A DNA stretch of 5,829 nt from CAIOJG01 sp964477455 (GTDB lineage: Bacteria; Patescibacteriota; Patescibacteriia; Magasanikbacterales; GWA2-37-8). The stretch covers positions 1 through 5,829 of the forward strand of contig CAYZHG010000049.1 of NCBI GenBank assembly GCA_964477455.1. The letters are read 5' to 3'. The translations under genes were made by a program, and so were the position numbers. Position 1 is the stretch's first letter, and the number at the start of each line of letters is the position of its first letter. The notes beneath the pieces are model-generated. The model saw only the letters and a program-made list of their open reading frames with translations. It did no database searches and was not told the DNA's origin. Positions 3,841 through 5,829 of this stretch are shown piece after piece.

Positions 3841-3874
3841 TCTATTGTAAGTAACATCATTTAACCAGAGAACC

Positions 3875-3900
3875 AAGAGCCTCCACAACGGGGGTTTTTT
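3875..3900 (+). terminator. Terminator-like hairpin just before the radical SAM gene
   Basis: CCTCC (3880-3884) pairs with GGGGG (3890-3894, one G-U pair) around an ACAAC loop, followed by six T (3895-3900) that can partly pair with the preceding AAGAG. This is a classic intrinsic terminator shape placed 20 nt before the Shine-Dalgarno, so it would act as an attenuator. The same CCTCC is also complementary to the GGAGG of that Shine-Dalgarno (3922-3926). Confidence 0.55.
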
Positions 3901-3934
3901 ACGTTCTTTGAAAACTCAAAAAGGAGGAAAACTC

Positions 3935-4090
3935 ATGATAATCACGTCGAAAAAAAAGGGTAGATATTGGGGGCTTTTTGCCCGTGACGGGAAAGATCGC
4001 TATGAAATGGTACTGTGTCCAACTTCGGGAGATTCAGTGAAGAATCCGAAGAACCTGGAAAAGTACTTCGATCCCCGTACGGAGCAGGAC
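3935..4090 (+). pseudogene. Radical SAM protein, 5' fragment (52 codons, cut by IS)
   Basis: Start ATG 3935 is set by AAGGAGG ending 8 nt upstream; an earlier in-frame TTG at 3908 lies before that site and is unlikely. The 52 residues (MIITSKKKGRY to DPRTEQD) form the N-terminal region and carry no cluster motif. The frame continues into the IS and stops at TGA 4151-4153, so the product from this start would be a 72-residue tail-swapped peptide. With the IS and one copy of GAGCAGGAC removed, the frame joins exactly to the radical SAM segment at 5419. Base composition is visibly less AT-rich than in the cassette array. Its reaction and substrate are unknown. Confidence 0.8.
4082..4090 (+). repeat. 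Target-site duplication, left copy (GAGCAGGAC)
   Basis: The 9-bp GAGCAGGAC next to the left IS end is repeated exactly at 5410-5418 next to the right end. The two copies encode the same EQD codons in frame. Confidence 0.95.
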
Positions 4091-4107
4091 CACTACTGTC
4101 CGGTTAA
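4091..4107 (+). repeat. IS left terminal inverted repeat (17 bp)
   Basis: CACTACTGTCCGGTTAA, a perfect match to the reverse complement of 5393-5409. Similarity ends at base 18. Confidence 0.93.
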
Positions 4108-4190
4108 CTTTTTGATCACATCAACATTAACCAATCATTGTAGTGGTATTTGAACAAAAAAGTATTTTTCGATTTGAATTGGATTCATGA

Positions 4191-4219
4191 GATACTGAGG
4201 GATTATTCCCTTAGTTATC
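4191..4219 (+). promoter_or_regulatory. Hairpin directly before the transposase start
   Basis: GATACTGAGGGA pairs with TCCCTTAGTTATC around a TTAT loop, with one bulge and one G-U pair. It ends 4 nt before ATG 4224 and would cover the ribosome-binding region. Such structures in other IS elements keep transposase low when transcription enters from flanking DNA; that role is inferred here. Confidence 0.45.
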
Positions 4220-4223
4220 TTGT

Positions 4224-5396
4224 ATGCATCAAGGAAAATACGTTTTTGCTCAACTCATGGACGTCATCAGTCGTTACCAGTTTACGCAGTGTGTTGAGCG
4301 GTATGATGGAGCGTATCGCATCAAACAATTGACCTGTTGGGATCAATTCCTTGCTCTGTCCTTCGGTCATCTGTCCGGTCGCAACAGCTTACGTGACATC
4401 GTTATTTGTCTGACCGCTCATCATGAAAAATTGTATCATCTTGGCTTTCGGTCACTGGTGCGTAAGAGTACACTAGCGGATGCCAATGAGCATAGAGATT
4501 GGCGCATCTACCAAGATTTTTCTAGTCTACTCATTACACAAGCTAGACAACTGTATACACGTGACAGCTTGGAAGATATTGACATTGTTGCACCCATCTA
4601 TGCCATTGATGCCACCATCATTACCGTCTGTTTGAGTTTGTTTCCATGGGCGCGTCTTCCCCATGAACGAGCAGCCATTAAAGTGAGCATTGGATTAGAA
4701 TTACATGGCCAGATTCCTGCATTTTTCGGTTTTTCTGGAGGAACGAGTCCAGACGTCTTGTTCTTGGATCGGGTGGTGTATGAAGCTGGTGCCTACTACA
4801 TTTTTGATCGAGGGTATCTGGATTTTGGACGATTCTATACCATCCACCAAGCGGGTGCCTTCTTTGTCACTCGAGCCAAAGTCACCTGGTCATTCCGTCG
4901 ATTGTATTCACGGCCAGTGGATAAAACCACTGGTGTGCGGTGTGACCAAGTGGTGGTACAAGGCAGACATCATCATGTGAAAAACTATCCAGATCAGATG
5001 CGACGAATTAAATATTATGATCTGGCCACTCAACACTATTACGTGTTTGTGACCAATAACTTTACCTTACCAGCATCGACGATTGCAGCACTGTACAAAC
5101 AACGCTGGCAGATTGAGCTATTTTTTAAGTGGTTAAAACAACATTTAGGTGTGGAGTCATTATGGGGTAGAAGTATGAATGCAGTACACACGCAAATCTG
5201 TATTGCCCTCTCCACCTATCTCCTGGTGGCTATCCTTAAAAAACGAGCGCAGAGTACACTCTCGGCCTATGAAATTCTACAAATTTTAAGTGTGTCACTC
5301 TTTGATAAAAACCCAATAAATGAACTACTTTCTACGCATCGGCCACAGTACATCGTGACACCGGTGCAGAAACAGGCTTCGTTATTGGAGTTTTAA
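4224..5396 (+). CDS. IS4-family transposase (DUF4372 plus DDE domain), 390 residues
   Basis: This enzyme cuts and joins the IS ends. Residues about 1-75 form the DUF4372 N-terminal domain (MHQGKYVFAQLMD, CWDQFLALSF, LRDI), followed by LYHLGFRSLVRKSTLADANEHRDWRIY typical of the family. The catalytic DDE set is Asp129 (YAIDAT), Asp195 (IFDRGYLD) and Glu298. The IS4 signature Y-(2)-R-(3)-E-(6)-K is complete at Tyr291, Arg294, Glu298 and Lys305. Length is normal for the family and there is no frameshift. The TAA stop at 5394-5396 lies inside the right terminal repeat. No good Shine-Dalgarno is seen within the usual distance; a hairpin occupies that region. A start at ATG 4224 gives the full family N-terminus. 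Confidence 0.95.
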   Translation: MHQGKYVFAQLMDVISRYQFTQCVERYDGAYRIKQLTCWDQFLALSFGHLSGRNSLRDIVICLTAHHEKLYHLGFRSLVRKSTLADANEHRDWRIYQDFSSLLITQARQLYTRDSLEDIDIVAPIYAIDATIITVCLSLFPWARLPHERAAIKVSIGLELHGQIPAFFGFSGGTSPDVLFLDRVVYEAGAYYIFDRGYLDFGRFYTIHQAGAFFVTRAKVTWSFRRLYSRPVDKTTGVRCDQVVVQGRHHHVKNYPDQMRRIKYYDLATQHYYVFVTNNFTLPASTIAALYKQRWQIELFFKWLKQHLGVESLWGRSMNAVHTQICIALSTYLLVAILKKRAQSTLSAYEILQILSVSLFDKNPINELLSTHRPQYIVTPVQKQASLLEF

Positions 5397-5409
5397 CCGG
5401 ACAGTAGTG
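5393..5409 (-). repeat. IS right terminal inverted repeat (17 bp)
   Basis: Inverted copy of 4091-4107; it includes the transposase stop codon. Confidence 0.93.
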
Positions 5410-5418
5410 GAGCAGGAC
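5410..5418 (+). repeat. Target-site duplication, right copy (GAGCAGGAC)
   Basis: Exact copy of 4082-4090, immediately outside the right IS end. Confidence 0.95.
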
Positions 5419-5829
5419 AACCCAGAGCCCAACGCTGATCATCCGTGGCAGTTGGTCGTCCCTCTTCAGCCTGGTAGCACCTGCGTTGCTTACTGCAAGT
5501 TCTGCAACTATGGATGTCAGAAGCCCGCCACGGTTTACGCTCCGCCGCAGACTATTACCTCTCTACTCCAGAAGGGTATCGAGTTTGCTATCAAGGAGGG
5601 GCTTGTAACAAGGACAGAGCAGATCAAGTTCTCGCTTCTGAAAGGAGGCGAAATCTCGCTTCACCCACGGTTCGAGGATGTGCTAGAGGCGATTTATCAT
5701 CGCTTCCCGCGCGTGCAGGTGAAGATGTCCAGTATTGGGAGCAGTAATCTGGGGTTTCTGGACCGCATCATTGCCTACCGGCGCGAACACCCGGATCACA
5801 ACGTGACGCTGCAAATCTCGGTCAATGCG
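5410..5829 (+). pseudogene. Radical SAM protein, 3' fragment (runs off right edge)
   Basis: In frame with the fragment at 3935-4090 once the IS and one target copy are removed. It reads EQDNPEPNADHPW, then the cluster motif CVAYCKFC (C-X3-C-X2-C, restored residues 74, 78 and 81) that binds the [4Fe-4S] cluster, then LKGGEISLHPRFEDVLEAI with the GGE motif (restored residues 128-130) that contacts SAM, and LQISVNA at the edge. CKFC and QISVN faintly recall RlmN-type enzymes, but the match is too weak to name. The catalytic core lies wholly on this side of the IS, and a GTG at 5407-5409 opens this frame, so a shortened enzyme is conceivable. The C-terminal part is outside the window. Confidence 0.85.

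Larger units (their letters stand above)
4091..5409 (+). mobile_element. IS4-family insertion sequence, 1319 bp, complete
   Basis: Both ends carry the same 17-bp perfect inverted repeat CACTACTGTCCGGTTAA (4091-4107 and, inverted, 5393-5409) and are flanked by a 9-bp direct duplication. The element holds one transposase gene of the DUF4372 plus DDE type. The ends, duplication and open frame are all intact, suggesting a recent insertion that may still be mobile. I cannot name the exact IS or subgroup from sequence alone. Confidence 0.95.

Noticed and set aside
4150..4332. Frame of 60 codons at the start of the IS
   Set aside because: It overlaps the transposase N-terminus in another frame and has no recognisable content; a programmed frameshift is not needed because the transposase is complete from ATG 4224.
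4705..4980. Frame of 91 codons inside the transposase gene
   Set aside because: Alternative frame of a conserved DDE domain with no independent support.
5514..5747. Frame of 77 codons near the right edge
   Set aside because: The overlapping frame carries the radical SAM cysteine cluster and GGE motif and joins to the 5' fragment, so this one is a shadow.
1..5829. CRISPR array, tRNA or rRNA genes
   Set aside because: No regularly spaced direct repeats and no cloverleaf or rRNA-like segments were seen; the repeated structures are attC sites and IS ends.

Overview
The window looks like bacterial chromosomal DNA made of two unlike halves. The left part (about 1-3645) is AT-rich. Every gene there lies on the minus strand, each gene is short and self-contained, and most are followed by an integron attC recombination site. 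I read it as part of a gene-cassette array. No integron integrase or bona fide attI is visible, so within this window it is a cluster of attC sites without an integrase (CALIN-like). The right part (about 3646-5829) is less AT-rich, is read on the plus strand, and holds a radical-SAM-type gene split by an IS4-family insertion sequence. The host species cannot be named from this sequence.

Cassette array, read right to left on the minus strand. Cassette 1 (3126-3645) has its own promoter, a DsrE-family sulfur-relay-like protein and a 119-nt attC. Cassette 2 (about 2738-3125) has a CsaA-type tRNA-binding-domain protein but no intact attC. Cassette 3 (about 1356-2737) has a BtrH_N/DUF4872 protein with a papain-like Cys/His/Asp set and a 99-nt attC. 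Cassette 4 (1061-1355) has a 77-residue two-helix membrane protein and a 49-nt hairpin attC that contains its stop codon. Cassette 5 (336-1060) has a 154-residue hypothetical protein and a 63-nt attC. Cassette 6 (1-335, cut by the window edge) has a strong promoter overlapped by repeated operator-like boxes and the start of a protein resembling the N-terminus of Fic proteins.

The attC calls support each other. When the first bases of a cassette are joined in thought to its own attC, as in the excised circle, the R'' and R' boxes become complementary: 7/7 for cassette 1 and 6/7 for cassettes 4 and 5. In cassettes 1 and 5, and weakly in 3, the complementarity continues well outside the core boxes. 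That outer palindrome is split to the two ends of the integrated cassette and is the most unusual pattern in the window.

Right part. A consensus-like plus-strand promoter (3726-3753) leads into a leader of about 175 nt with two terminator-like hairpins, then a strong Shine-Dalgarno and the start of a radical SAM gene (ATG 3935). After 52 codons the gene is broken by a 1319-bp IS (4091-5409) with 17-bp perfect terminal inverted repeats, a 9-bp target duplication and an apparently intact 390-residue DDE transposase. Removing the IS and one target copy restores a single reading frame with a CX3CX2C cluster motif and a GGE motif, which runs off the right edge. A GTG created at the IS right end might allow a shortened product.
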